Shown here: piece after piece, positions 41,920 to 50,420 of the stretch
How the letters are laid out: each line of letters starts with the position of its first letter
Numbering within the stretch: the stretch's first letter is position 1
Assembly: GCA_015066625.1 (NCBI GenBank)
Contig: SVOC01000002.1
Span: forward strand, 1 to 64,000
Direction of reading: 5' to 3'
Length of the DNA: 64,000 nucleotides
Source of the DNA: Oscillospiraceae bacterium
GTDB taxonomy: Bacteria; Bacillota; Clostridia; Oscillospirales; Acutalibacteraceae
The notes under the pieces: model-generated
Told to the model about the DNA's origin: nothing
The model's input: only the letters and a program-made list of their open reading frames with translations
Databases searched by the model: none
Program-made: the position numbers and the translations under genes

Positions 41920-41955
41920 AGAGCAGAAAGACCGATAAATCTTTCTGCTCTGTTT
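41920..41955. terminator. Bidirectional terminator
   Basis: A 12-bp perfect stem, AGAGCAGAAAGA (41920-41931) with TCTTTCTGCTCT (41940-41951), and T-rich tails on both strands. It serves the XRE gene and the minus-strand remnant. Confidence 0.8.
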
Positions 41956-41970
41956 TATTTCATGCACAGA

Positions 41971-42139
41971 TTATAATGTCTGTAATTCTTCGTGCTTGGC
42001 TTTTCTCTCTTTGACTGTAATATTATCGACGTCTGTGAGAGCCTTGATGTCTGCAAGGAGCTTTTCAATATCTGCCTTATCGGCACTTGTTGCGGTTGCT
42101 TCGTCATAAGCAACATGTAAAGTAGTATAAAACAAGTTT
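41971..42139 (-). pseudogene. C-terminal remnant of a lost gene
   Basis: About 55 in-frame minus-strand codons without a start read AYDEATATSADKADIEKLL, then DVDNITVKERKAKHEELQTL and a stop. An in-frame stop precedes the stretch at about 42140. The helical Lys/Glu-rich pattern looks like the tail of a surface or coiled protein. With the terminator behind it, this is a decayed gene end. It accounts for most of the gap between the XRE gene and the isomerase operon. Confidence 0.5.
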
Positions 42140-42179
42140 TAACAAAGTATATAAAGGGTAACCAATACAATCTTTTTTA

Positions 42180-42209
42180 TTGATTTTCAGGATTAATATA
42201 TGTTATACT
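42180..42209 (+). promoter_or_regulatory. Promoter of the isomerase/dehydrogenase/lyase-like operon
   Basis: TTGATT (42180-42185), 18-bp spacer, TATACT (42204-42209), 41 bp before ATG. Confidence 0.6.
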
Positions 42210-42250
42210 TTTTGTGTTAAAATCCGAAATGTCGTAAAACGGAGGCTAAT

Positions 42251-43012
42251 ATGAATATCGGTTTCACGTCCACATCGTTCAGACAGATAAAAAGCATCGA
42301 AAAAATAGTAAAAATCGCCTCTGATTCAGGTGCCGACTGCATTGAATGGGGCGGAGATATCCATATAAAAGATATTCCGACGGCAAAACGCGCAAAAAAG
42401 CTCTGCGACGATGCAGGCATAATAATTACTTCATACGGCAGTTATTACCGTGTCGGAAGCAAAAATGCCGATAAATGGAAAAAAATATGCGAAATCGCAA
42501 GCGCAATGGGTGCAAAGTCAATCCGCGTGTGGCTGGGCAGCTGCGACAGCGAAATAACAGGCGAAGAAACATATAATCTCCTGGTTGAAGACGGTAAAGC
42601 AATATGCTCTGCTGCCGCAGAGTATAACCTGGTTGTCTGCCCCGAATGTCACGACAACACATTCAATAACAATACCGATGCATTCCTGAAAATACATCGC
42701 GACATAGGCTGTGATAATTTCAGAACATATTTTCAGTCAAGATATAAGCACCTTAAATATGACCTTGACCGTATCGAGCGCACACTTCCTTATGTTGAAA
42801 GCGTACATATTTCATATTCCGAGCAATCAAGGGAGCAGTTTCCGATATTAAAACCGGGATACATAAATTCATTACTTGACAAAATCATTTCATTGAACTT
42901 TGACGGCAATATTCTTGTGGAATACACTTACCTTTTTTGTTGGGCAGGTTTGGCATCATCAATGAAAAAAAGCATAGCAAAAATCAAAGCGAAGGTTGGA
43001 AAAATAAAATGA
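42251..43012 (+). CDS. Sugar phosphate isomerase/epimerase-like TIM barrel
   Basis: 253 residues, AP-endonuclease-2-type barrel (xylose-isomerase-like family). Barrel strands are visible as IGFTSTSFRQ, DCIEWGGDIH, SIRVWLGS, LVVCPECHDN, VHISYSEQ and ILVEYTY, with Glu and His metal ligands at ECH and VEY. It probably isomerises or epimerises a sugar or uronate. The stop overlaps the next gene's start by 4 bp (ATGA), so the two are translationally coupled. First gene of a three-gene operon. Confidence 0.82.
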   Translation: MNIGFTSTSFRQIKSIEKIVKIASDSGADCIEWGGDIHIKDIPTAKRAKKLCDDAGIIITSYGSYYRVGSKNADKWKKICEIASAMGAKSIRVWLGSCDSEITGEETYNLLVEDGKAICSAAAEYNLVVCPECHDNTFNNNTDAFLKIHRDIGCDNFRTYFQSRYKHLKYDLDRIERTLPYVESVHISYSEQSREQFPILKPGYINSLLDKIISLNFDGNILVEYTYLFCWAGLASSMKKSIAKIKAKVGKIK

Positions 43013-44004
43013 AAATAGCACTTTTCGGCACAAATCAGATTCAATTTTCAAAGGTTTACACACCCGAAGTTCTGAAAAAACTTAGTGAATACGGCGAACT
43101 TTCGCAGAAAATCAATCAGAAAAATCTTGAAGAAAATGCGGAGTTTCTTTCAGACTGTGAAATCGCATTTTCAACCTGGGGAATGCCTCAGTTCACAAAA
43201 GAAGAAATCGCAAAATATATGCCGAAGCTGAAAGCGGTTTTTTATGCCGCAGGAACGGTTCAGTATTTTGCAAGGCCTTTTCTTGAAAACGGAATAAAGG
43301 TTTTCAGTGCCTTTGCAGCAAACGCCGTTCCTGTTGCGGAATATACCTTTGCCCAGATAACTCTTGCGGCAAAGGGATATTTTCAGGCAGAAAAATACTA
43401 CCGCATTCTCCCCGTGCGTTCACTGGCTTTTGCAAATTCATCAACGGGTAATTTCGGCTGCAAGGTAGGTCTTGTAGGTCTGGGAGCAATCGGAAAAATG
43501 GTTGCGGAAAGATTAAAAGCACTTGATGTTGAGGTTTATGCCTGCGACCCGTTTATTCCCGAAGAAACCGCAAAGGAGCTTGGTGTTACACTGGTTGATA
43601 TGGAAACGCTTTTCAGTGAATGTGATATTATCAGCAATCATCTTGCAAATAAACCCGAGCTTGAAAATATATTCAACCGTAAGCTTTTCAGAAAAATGAA
43701 AAAGCGTTCAACCTTCATAAACACGGGCAGAGGTGCGCAGGTTGCGGAATATCAGCTTGCACTGTCGCTTCTGCTTCATCCGTCAAGAACCTTTGTTGCC
43801 GATGTTATCAAAAATGAGTTTTTTCCGTATATCTGTCCCCTTTTCTGGTGTCCCAATGCAATTCTCACTCCCCACATTGCCGGCAGCACGGGCAAAGAAC
43901 CTCAGAGAATGGCTTACTATATGATGGAAGAAATGGAACGATTGCTCGAGCATGAACCCGTAAAATACGAAGTTACTCTTGATTCTCTTGAGAGGATGGC
44001 ATAA
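43009..44004 (+). CDS. D-isomer-specific 2-hydroxyacid dehydrogenase family protein
   Basis: 331 residues starting at the ATG in the 4-bp overlap. The NAD-binding Rossmann motif is GLVGLGAIGKMVAERL, and the typical late segment is STFINTGRGAQV with PHIAGSTGKEP supplying the catalytic His. The N-terminal catalytic domain is short (IALFGTNQIQF). Family members reduce 2-keto acids such as hydroxypyruvate or phosphoglycerate-type substrates. Coupled to the upstream isomerase, it likely acts on a keto-sugar acid derived from the same glycan. Confidence 0.86.
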   Translation: MKIALFGTNQIQFSKVYTPEVLKKLSEYGELSQKINQKNLEENAEFLSDCEIAFSTWGMPQFTKEEIAKYMPKLKAVFYAAGTVQYFARPFLENGIKVFSAFAANAVPVAEYTFAQITLAAKGYFQAEKYYRILPVRSLAFANSSTGNFGCKVGLVGLGAIGKMVAERLKALDVEVYACDPFIPEETAKELGVTLVDMETLFSECDIISNHLANKPELENIFNRKLFRKMKKRSTFINTGRGAQVAEYQLALSLLLHPSRTFVADVIKNEFFPYICPLFWCPNAILTPHIAGSTGKEPQRMAYYMMEEMERLLEHEPVKYEVTLDSLERMA

Positions 44005-44008
44005 GCCT

Positions 44009-46057
44009 ATGACTGTTTTATACATACTCTGTGCCGTTGCCGCATTTTTTGTATTGCTAACGGTATATGAGCTTATCCGACTGATTCGGATAAAACCTAT
44101 ACCCGATTTACCCGATAAATCGGATGCCGATAAATATTCGCTTAACATAAACGGCAAAAGCTTTGAAGATTTATATCTTTTTCTTTCGGGTAAGCAGACG
44201 GAGCCTTCATTCAGCGAGGATGAGATTTATTCACTGCTTTCAAAGCAGACGGAATATATGAACAAACGCTTTGACTGCGCTGATTTCAGAGCGCAGATGC
44301 TTTTCAAAATCCATAAGGATTGCGGAGAAAAGCTTAATGAAAAGTGCAAGGCACTCATTAAAGAGGCATTTCTGAATTTCAAATATTTTATGGATGAGCC
44401 GGGCGACGACAGCATGTGTTACTGGTCGGAAAATCACCTGCTTTTGTTTGCCGTCAGCGAATATCTTGCAGGTCAGGAATGGCACGATGAGATTTTCACA
44501 AACAACGGTATGACAGGCAAAGAACATATGCAGAAAGCCAAAATCAGAATTGATGCCTGGATGGAACAGCGTTTCAATTTCGGCTTTTCCGAATACCTGA
44601 GCAACAACTATCTTGCGGAAGATATCTCCCCTATGGCAAATTACATTGCATATTCAAAGGATGAAAAATCCGTTGAAAAAATGAAAATCATTATGGATAT
44701 TCTATGGCTGGATGTTGCTCTGAACAGTGTCAATAACCGCTTTGTTGCTGTCAGCTCAAGAATGTACGGCAACAACAAGGCTGCAAACTGCATAGGCAAC
44801 AGCATACAGGCTGCAATGAATATTCTTTGGGGCAAAGAATATTATAAAAAGCCGAATTATATTGTACTTTGTTTTACTGATATTGTTGAAAAAGGAATTT
44901 ATTTTCTTCCGCAGGTAATAAAAGATATTGCGATTTCAAAAGAAGCTTTTGTCTCAAAAATGAGCTGCGGTCTTTCGCCGTCTGACATGGTGAAAGAAAA
45001 TCTTATAGGTCAGCAGCCTCATCAGATAATGGCACAGATGGGCGCAGAAACATTCACAAATCCCGAAGTAATTTACAATACTCTGCAATATCTTAAAAAT
45101 AACAAAATGTACCGCAATTCATTTGTCGGCTATTTTAAATTCCTTAATCTGACTATCCTTAAATGTGTTAACTGGCAAAAATTTGCCCGCAGATACAGCA
45201 TTATGCCTCACGGTATTGCGCTTGGCAGAGGCAATGTTTATACATTCCGCAATGCTCACTATTCAATATCAACGGATATCTGCAAGGATGTCGGAGTATG
45301 CGGTGCACAGGACCACGTATGGACTACAAACATAGCGGAGGAGCTCACTCTTTTCACAACCCATCCCGCAGGCAACGGCAACGGTAAATACGGTGCTTCG
45401 CCGGGATACTGGATCGGTAACGGCAGACGTCCCGTGAGTGTTCAGAACGAAAGTGTTAATATAACTATATATAAAATCCCCGAAAAGAAACGTCTCGGAG
45501 AAACCGACATTGCATCAATGACACATGCCTATATGCCGAAGGATTTTTACGATGAGTTTGAGCTTGACGGCAATACCGTTTTTGCAAAAAAGAACGGTAT
45601 TTTTGTCGCCTTGATTTCAAACGGCGAACTGAAATTCAAGCCCTTTGACAGTGATTCGGCAAACGGCATTCTCAAAGGCAGAAAATTCCCTGATGATATT
45701 AAACTTGAAGGAGAATTTGATTTGTGCAGATACGGTAACGGTTATCATATTTACATTACTGAGCTTTCCGATGCCGACAAAGAAACATTTGATGAATTCA
45801 AAACACGAATCAGAAACAACGCTGTTAATTTCGGTTGTGACGGCTCTGCAAAATACACAACAGAGTCGGGTATGATTGAAGTTTCGTATGACGGCATATT
45901 TAATGTTAATGATAAACCTGCCGAAAAAGAATTTAACCGATATGACAGTAAGTTCTGCAAAGCAAAAAGAAAATCCGAAACGATAACCGTTGACAGCGGT
46001 AAAAACCGCTTAATTCTTGATTTTAAAAACGCAAAAAGGAACGTTGAAAGTGATTAA
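44009..46057 (+). CDS. Membrane-anchored alpha/alpha-toroid protein, polysaccharide-lyase-like
   Basis: 682 residues. An N-terminal helix (VLYILCAVAAFFVLLTVYEL) anchors the protein. A long helical region (about 90-400) of alpha/alpha-toroid type follows, then a beta-rich C-terminal half. The segment CGAQDHVWTTNIAEELTLFT plus THPAGNG resembles a stretch I recall from uncharacterised heparinase-II/III-like proteins. I cannot place it in a named lyase family. As third gene after an isomerase and a 2-hydroxyacid dehydrogenase, it is a good candidate for the enzyme that cuts a uronate-containing polymer. The start is ATG 44009, 5 bp after the previous stop. Confidence 0.6.
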   Translation: MTVLYILCAVAAFFVLLTVYELIRLIRIKPIPDLPDKSDADKYSLNINGKSFEDLYLFLSGKQTEPSFSEDEIYSLLSKQTEYMNKRFDCADFRAQMLFKIHKDCGEKLNEKCKALIKEAFLNFKYFMDEPGDDSMCYWSENHLLLFAVSEYLAGQEWHDEIFTNNGMTGKEHMQKAKIRIDAWMEQRFNFGFSEYLSNNYLAEDISPMANYIAYSKDEKSVEKMKIIMDILWLDVALNSVNNRFVAVSSRMYGNNKAANCIGNSIQAAMNILWGKEYYKKPNYIVLCFTDIVEKGIYFLPQVIKDIAISKEAFVSKMSCGLSPSDMVKENLIGQQPHQIMAQMGAETFTNPEVIYNTLQYLKNNKMYRNSFVGYFKFLNLTILKCVNWQKFARRYSIMPHGIALGRGNVYTFRNAHYSISTDICKDVGVCGAQDHVWTTNIAEELTLFTTHPAGNGNGKYGASPGYWIGNGRRPVSVQNESVNITIYKIPEKKRLGETDIASMTHAYMPKDFYDEFELDGNTVFAKKNGIFVALISNGELKFKPFDSDSANGILKGRKFPDDIKLEGEFDLCRYGNGYHIYITELSDADKETFDEFKTRIRNNAVNFGCDGSAKYTTESGMIEVSYDGIFNVNDKPAEKEFNRYDSKFCKAKRKSETITVDSGKNRLILDFKNAKRNVESD

Positions 46058-46061
46058 CGGC

Positions 46062-46144
46062 AATTTTGTGTGCCTTGAAAGACGTTGAATGTATGGTAAC
46101 TGCGGATGTAAAGGCTCTGATCACGCTTTGTCTTGAGAACAACT
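46062..46144 (+). pseudogene. Possible short gene remnant
   Basis: About 26 plus-strand codons read AILCALKDVECMVTADVKAL and on to LCLENN with a stop, and have no start signal. The end resembles the C-terminus of Gfo/Idh-type oxidoreductases. Weak evidence; it could be chance. Confidence 0.25.
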
Positions 46145-46162
46145 GAATTTGGAATTTTTAAA

Positions 46163-46200
46163 AGCCGTATTCCCGTTAATTACTTGGGAATACGGCTCAT
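46163..46200 (-). terminator. Terminator, mainly minus strand
   Basis: A 12-bp perfect stem, AGCCGTATTCCC (46163-46174) with GGGAATACGGCT (46186-46197). On the minus strand TTTTAAAAATT follows. It ends transcription from the PiT gene at 46305 and may also act on the plus-strand operon. Confidence 0.7.
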
Positions 46201-46304
46201 ATATTTGCTTATTCAATATAACTTAAAGCAAAGTTTTAAATTCTTCATATTCCTTGGGGTTAGCAAAAAAACTTTGAAAGTAAACCTTGACAAGTCTTTT
46301 TCCT

Positions 46305-47303
46305 TTATGAAATAAAAGAAAGAATCATTTTTGTAAGCAGCCAACCGAGAAAACCGCAGCAAGGAAAAGTCACAAGCCAGGCACCAATCATTTCTCCGGC
46401 TATTTTTTTATCAAGAGATTTGACATTGTTCGCAACACCAGCACCCATCACCGCAGAGATTTTTGTATGAGTTGTGCTGACGGGCATACCCATCAATGTT
46501 GAAATCAGCAAACATAATGCTCCTGCAATATCGGAAGAAAAGCCCTGAGCATTATTCATTTTTATCATATTACTGCCTACTGTTTTTATTATTCTCTCCC
46601 CTCCCGTTGCCGTGCCTGCGGCAATAAAAAGAGGACAAAGAATATAAATCCACCAATATTTTTCTGTGTCTTCCCACAAGCCCGAAACCGATGCCGCAAG
46701 CAAAACAATACCCGTAAATTTCTGCGAATCCTGAGCGCCGTGCATAAACGACATAAGTGCACCCGAAACAACCTGACATCTGCCGTAAAATCGGTTTATT
46801 TTTTCATTGATAAAGAAAATGGTTGTAAGTTTTGAAATAACATATCCTGCGGCAAAGCCCACAAAAACAGAAACAAATAAACCAGAAAAAATTTTTGACC
46901 ATGCACTTAAATTTATTGAACCGAAAGAACCGTTCAAAGCAACACCCGCACCCGCAAGTGCGGATATCAGAGCATGGCTTTCACTTGTGGGAATACCGAA
47001 AAACCATGCCGATGCAGCCCACAACACAACACAAAACATTGCAGACGATAAAGTTGCAAGAGCTTCTCTACCGCCAATATCAATCGAAGCAATATCTATA
47101 ACAGTTTCGGCAACTCTTCTGTTAAAAACGCCGAAAATCAACGACCCTGTAAAATCTGATACAGATGCTATAACAACTGCTTTCTTCAGGCTGACAGCAC
47201 CCGTTGAAACACATGAAACAATGGCATTCGGAGCATCTGTCATACCGTTTACAAACGAAACGGCAAGAGTTATCAAAACTGTTATAATTGCAGAAAAACT
47301 CAA
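46305..47303 (-). CDS. pit: PiT-family inorganic phosphate transporter
   Basis: 332 residues, about 10 helices. The two PiT signatures are VNGMTDAPNAIV near the start and MPVSTTHTKISAVMGAGVA near the end, plus IPTSESHALISALAGAGVA at the first repeat. It carries phosphate with a cation. The start is placed at TTG 47303 because AGGAG lies 6-7 bases upstream. The ATG at 47339 lies inside a terminator stem and has no ribosome site. The gene directly follows that terminator and has no promoter of its own in view, so expression may depend on read-through. Confidence 0.87.
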   Translation of the reverse strand: MSFSAIITVLITLAVSFVNGMTDAPNAIVSCVSTGAVSLKKAVVIASVSDFTGSLIFGVFNRRVAETVIDIASIDIGGREALATLSSAMFCVVLWAASAWFFGIPTSESHALISALAGAGVALNGSFGSINLSAWSKIFSGLFVSVFVGFAAGYVISKLTTIFFINEKINRFYGRCQVVSGALMSFMHGAQDSQKFTGIVLLAASVSGLWEDTEKYWWIYILCPLFIAAGTATGGERIIKTVGSNMIKMNNAQGFSSDIAGALCLLISTLMGMPVSTTHTKISAVMGAGVANNVKSLDKKIAGEMIGAWLVTFPCCGFLGWLLTKMILSFIS

Positions 47304-47326
47304 CAAAAATCTCCTCTCAAAAAAAT

Positions 47327-47352
47327 AAAGTGCCTTCATTCGAAAGCACTTT
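47327..47352 (-). terminator. Terminator between fumarase beta and PiT genes
   Basis: Minus-strand AAAGTGC (47346-47352) pairs with GCACTTT (47327-47333), followed by a T-rich run. It stands 17-24 bp upstream of the PiT start codon. Confidence 0.65.
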
Positions 47353-47359
47353 AAAAATC

Positions 47360-47887
47360 CTATTTAAATAAATTACCGCCCTTTGAATCTATTCCCACAA
47401 TAACGGGAAAGTTTTCAAGTTCAAGGCGCTTTACACTTTCACAGCCCAGGTCTTTGAAGGCAATTTCTTCGCATTTCTTTATTTGTTTTGCATAAAGAGC
47501 ACCGGCACCGCCGATTGCACAGAAATAAACCGCCTTATTTCTCACAATCGCATCGCAAACCGCTTTATTACGCTCACCCTTTCCTATCATAGCAACAAGA
47601 CCCAAATCAAGCAGACGAGGTGAATATACATCCATTCTGCCCGAAGTTGTGGGACCGCAGCTGCCGATTACCATTCCCTCGGGAGTAGGTGTCGGACCTG
47701 CAAAATAAATGCAGGCACCGCAAAGATCATAGGGCAAAGCTTCACCGCTGTCAAGAAGCTCAAAAATCCGTTTATGCGCCGCATCTCTTGAAGTATACAC
47801 TGTTCCGCTGAGAAGGACTCTGTCACCTGCAGCAAGAACAGATGAATACTCCCTTATCTGATTAATATTTATGTTATATTCAGCCAT
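47360..47887 (-). CDS. Class I fumarase/tartrate dehydratase beta subunit
   Basis: 175 residues from ATG 47887 (AAGGAAG 6 bases upstream). The C-terminal domain of iron-sulfur fumarases and L-tartrate dehydratases is evident: LSGTVYTSRDAAHKR, GACIYFAGPTP, SCGPTTSGRMD, AIGGAGALYA. This subunit needs the alpha subunit with the 4Fe-4S cluster, which is normally encoded next door but is absent here; the neighbour is a coiled-coil protein. The alpha gene must be elsewhere or the subunit has another partner. Its start codon overlaps the end of the upstream gene by a few bases. Confidence 0.87.
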   Translation of the reverse strand: MAEYNININQIREYSSVLAAGDRVLLSGTVYTSRDAAHKRIFELLDSGEALPYDLCGACIYFAGPTPTPEGMVIGSCGPTTSGRMDVYSPRLLDLGLVAMIGKGERNKAVCDAIVRNKAVYFCAIGGAGALYAKQIKKCEEIAFKDLGCESVKRLELENFPVIVGIDSKGGNLFK

Positions 47888-47888
47888 T

Positions 47889-48491
47889 TTATTCTTCCTT
47901 AATATCAACAGAATCAAGCTTATCGGAAGCAGATGAAAGGGTTTCAAGCAAAGCATCGGTTCCCGATTTCAGCGAAGAAAGCGAACTCTCAAAATTAACG
48001 CAAACCGTCTTAAGTCTGTCTGCCGCCGCAGAAACATCAATGCGAACGGAATCAACCGAGCGTTTTGCATCAAGAGTGATTTTAGAAACAGACTCTTTGG
48101 CTTCCGATACAAGCTTACTTACATCGGTAACTTTAGAATGTTCCTCGCACAATTCATCATATTTTGCCTTATATTCAGATGCCTCTTCTTTACTCTTTTC
48201 AAGAATGGCATTAAGCTGTTCAATTTTAAGAGCCAACGATGCATTTTTTTCGATACAAGAAGCATTTTCAACCTTCAAAGCTTCATTTTCTGCTTTCAGA
48301 GTTTCTGCTGTTTTATCCTTATCAGCTGCAGATGACTTCAAAGCTTCAACCTCTCTCTTATATGCGGCACAATCGCTTGCATCCCTTTTAAGAGAAACTA
48401 TCTCCTGCTGGAGCTTCTCGATATAATCAAGCACATCTTCTTTTTTAAATCCGCCAAATGCGGATTTTTTTAATATTTTGTCTTTACTCAT
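47889..48491 (-). CDS. DivIVA-like coiled-coil protein
   Basis: 200 residues. ATG 48491 is preceded by AAAGGG at about 7 bases. The first 35 residues (ILKKSAFGGFKKEDVLDYIE) resemble the DivIVA lipid-binding head; the rest is a long coiled coil with heptads from about 40 to 195. It is distinct from DivIVA at 54540-55835 and has no acidic tail. It probably acts as a polar or septal scaffold, perhaps for the membrane protein encoded just upstream. The start overlaps the end of that gene's reading direction by spacing of only 22 bp. Confidence 0.7.
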   Translation of the reverse strand: MSKDKILKKSAFGGFKKEDVLDYIEKLQQEIVSLKRDASDCAAYKREVEALKSSAADKDKTAETLKAENEALKVENASCIEKNASLALKIEQLNAILEKSKEEASEYKAKYDELCEEHSKVTDVSKLVSEAKESVSKITLDAKRSVDSVRIDVSAAADRLKTVCVNFESSLSSLKSGTDALLETLSSASDKLDSVDIKEE

Positions 48492-48513
48492 ATCCGTACC
48501 CTTTCTTATTGCC

Positions 48514-50352
48514 CTATGCAAAAAGCAGAATTTCACTTGCATTTTCACAAACGGGTTCAGCCTTATCCTTGCCGAAAATATAAAGTGTTCCGTCCGATGT
48601 GATATATGCTGCTTTACCGTCTTCGGTGTAATTAAAGCTTTCAACAACAATATCACTGCCGATAAGATTTTCATTTCCGTCGATACAGATGAAATAATCT
48701 GCCGTCTGCTTGGAGGAAGATGCATCATTATTTTTTAAAACAATTACATCTTCAAAATTCTCAACGGTAAATGCATTAACCGCATTTGAAACTTTTACAC
48801 TCTTTTCGCCGCTGAACGAATAAACATCACCGGTTATTTTGTTTGTATCCGATTTAAGATAAATAACACCTTCGTCTGAAAATCTGTAACCGGATATCCC
48901 CGTATCAACACCCGTAATACCCGAGGGTTTAAGTTGTTCACCGATGCTGTTTGTATAAAGACTTAACCTGTCACCCTGAGTATCGCGTACAAACGCAAAA
49001 ATACGCTTACCGTCACGGGAAAAAGAAAATAAAGTTCTGGTTTTATCGTATCCCTCAAGAGGATATATTACTGCACCTTCGCTTCCGTATGCCGCATATG
49101 CCATACCGTTTGACTTGACGCTTTCAGCCACAACCGTTCTTGCATATTTTATAACCTCAGCCATGGTGCTTCTCTGAGCAATTTCAACAAGAGTACCCAT
49201 ATCCGTATCGGATTCAAGAACCTCTGTGCTTTCAAAAACAATCTTCGGTTCACCGTATGACGAAACGGTATAAACATTTTTCGGGTCAATATTTTCCGCT
49301 ATTTTGAACGAACCCTGACCGTTATAGGCAAACGCATTGAAAACAGGCACGGAGAATTCACCGTTTTCAACCGATTCATTAAGAGCCGCTCTGATTTCAT
49401 CTCTGACAAGCTTGTCCTGATAAAGTTTAAGTGCCTCGTTATATTCGGCAGATATGCCGAGAAACGCAAAAAAGTCGGTACGCTTAGGTTTTTTAACAGT
49501 TTTATCGCTTTCATGATACTCATCTGCAATAACATAGCTCCACGAAATACTTTCGGAAGACGATGTGAAATAATAAAGATTACCGCCGTCGGAATAATTA
49601 TCGTACATAACGGTATATGCATTATCGCATATCATTTCATTTTCGCCGCTTGAATTTAAAATATAAAGTTCTGACATTCCGTTGTGAATCTGAGATTTTT
49701 TTTCATAAAAAATATGAGGATTTTCACCATCATTATAGCAGCGTATATTCATCAGATCCCTGCATATCTCGGATGCGGTATCTTCTGCATACTTGTAAAG
49801 CACACGGTTGCTTGAGTGCATTTTCACAAAATAAACCGTATCTGTTTTTTCAAGAGCATATATTGATTCAACATTGCCTGAAAACGTTTTGATTTCATTA
49901 TTGTCAATATTACAAACAATGCCTTCATACGCACCTGCACTGAAATTCTTCTTAAGGTAATACAGCTTGCCCGAAACAACACTGTAATCACCTGAAATAC
50001 CGATATCTATAATTTTAGGCGCAGTAATCTCACTGCGTTTTTTTTCAATGTAATACAAATCATAAAGTCCGTCCGAGTAAGAAGACTCAACGGTATAAAA
50101 TACTCTGCCGTTTTCAGCATCGCATTTAAAGCCCGATGCGGTAGAATCAGAAACAACAGTTTCGAGATTATCTATTCTGACACCTGTCATACCGCCGGTT
50201 TTATAAACGGCAATACTGCTGTTAGCAGGCTTTGACATACCCGAAACATAAGCAATAATAATCACAGCCGCAACAACTGCAATTACTGCGGCAATCGAAA
50301 CAATAATTGTTTTTACCTTTGACGGTATTTTTTTCTCCCCTGAATTATACAA
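48514..50352 (-). CDS. Single-pass membrane protein with extracellular beta-propeller-like domain
   Basis: Up to 612 residues. One helix near the N-terminus (TIIVSIAAVIAVVAAVIIIA) is followed by a large extracellular part of repeated beta strands of the type GKLYYLKK, GRVFYTVE, GNLYYFTS and GTLYIFGK, suggesting a DUF5050-like propeller. Function unknown. The start is unclear. The TTG at 50352 adjoins a TATAAT box (50344-50349), so a message from it would begin downstream. GGGGAG (50335-50340) then faces an ATA codon at 50328, 6 bases on. It is followed by a DivIVA-like gene, suggesting a joint envelope role. Confidence 0.7.
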   Translation of the reverse strand: MYNSGEKKIPSKVKTIIVSIAAVIAVVAAVIIIAYVSGMSKPANSSIAVYKTGGMTGVRIDNLETVVSDSTASGFKCDAENGRVFYTVESSYSDGLYDLYYIEKKRSEITAPKIIDIGISGDYSVVSGKLYYLKKNFSAGAYEGIVCNIDNNEIKTFSGNVESIYALEKTDTVYFVKMHSSNRVLYKYAEDTASEICRDLMNIRCYNDGENPHIFYEKKSQIHNGMSELYILNSSGENEMICDNAYTVMYDNYSDGGNLYYFTSSSESISWSYVIADEYHESDKTVKKPKRTDFFAFLGISAEYNEALKLYQDKLVRDEIRAALNESVENGEFSVPVFNAFAYNGQGSFKIAENIDPKNVYTVSSYGEPKIVFESTEVLESDTDMGTLVEIAQRSTMAEVIKYARTVVAESVKSNGMAYAAYGSEGAVIYPLEGYDKTRTLFSFSRDGKRIFAFVRDTQGDRLSLYTNSIGEQLKPSGITGVDTGISGYRFSDEGVIYLKSDTNKITGDVYSFSGEKSVKVSNAVNAFTVENFEDVIVLKNNDASSSKQTADYFICIDGNENLIGSDIVVESFNYTEDGKAAYITSDGTLYIFGKDKAEPVCENASEILLFA

Positions 50353-50379
50353 AAAACAGCACCTGACCCTTTTTAAACA

Positions 50380-50407
50380 GGCGGTTGCCCCGTCAGGAGC
50401 AGCCGCC
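50380..50407 (-). terminator. Terminator of the transketolase genes
   Basis: GGCGGTTGC (50380-50388) pairs with GCAGCCGCC (50399-50407) with one G-T pair; on the minus strand TGTTTAAAAAG follows. Moderate T content. Confidence 0.6.
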
Positions 50408-50420
50408 CAATAAATAAAAA

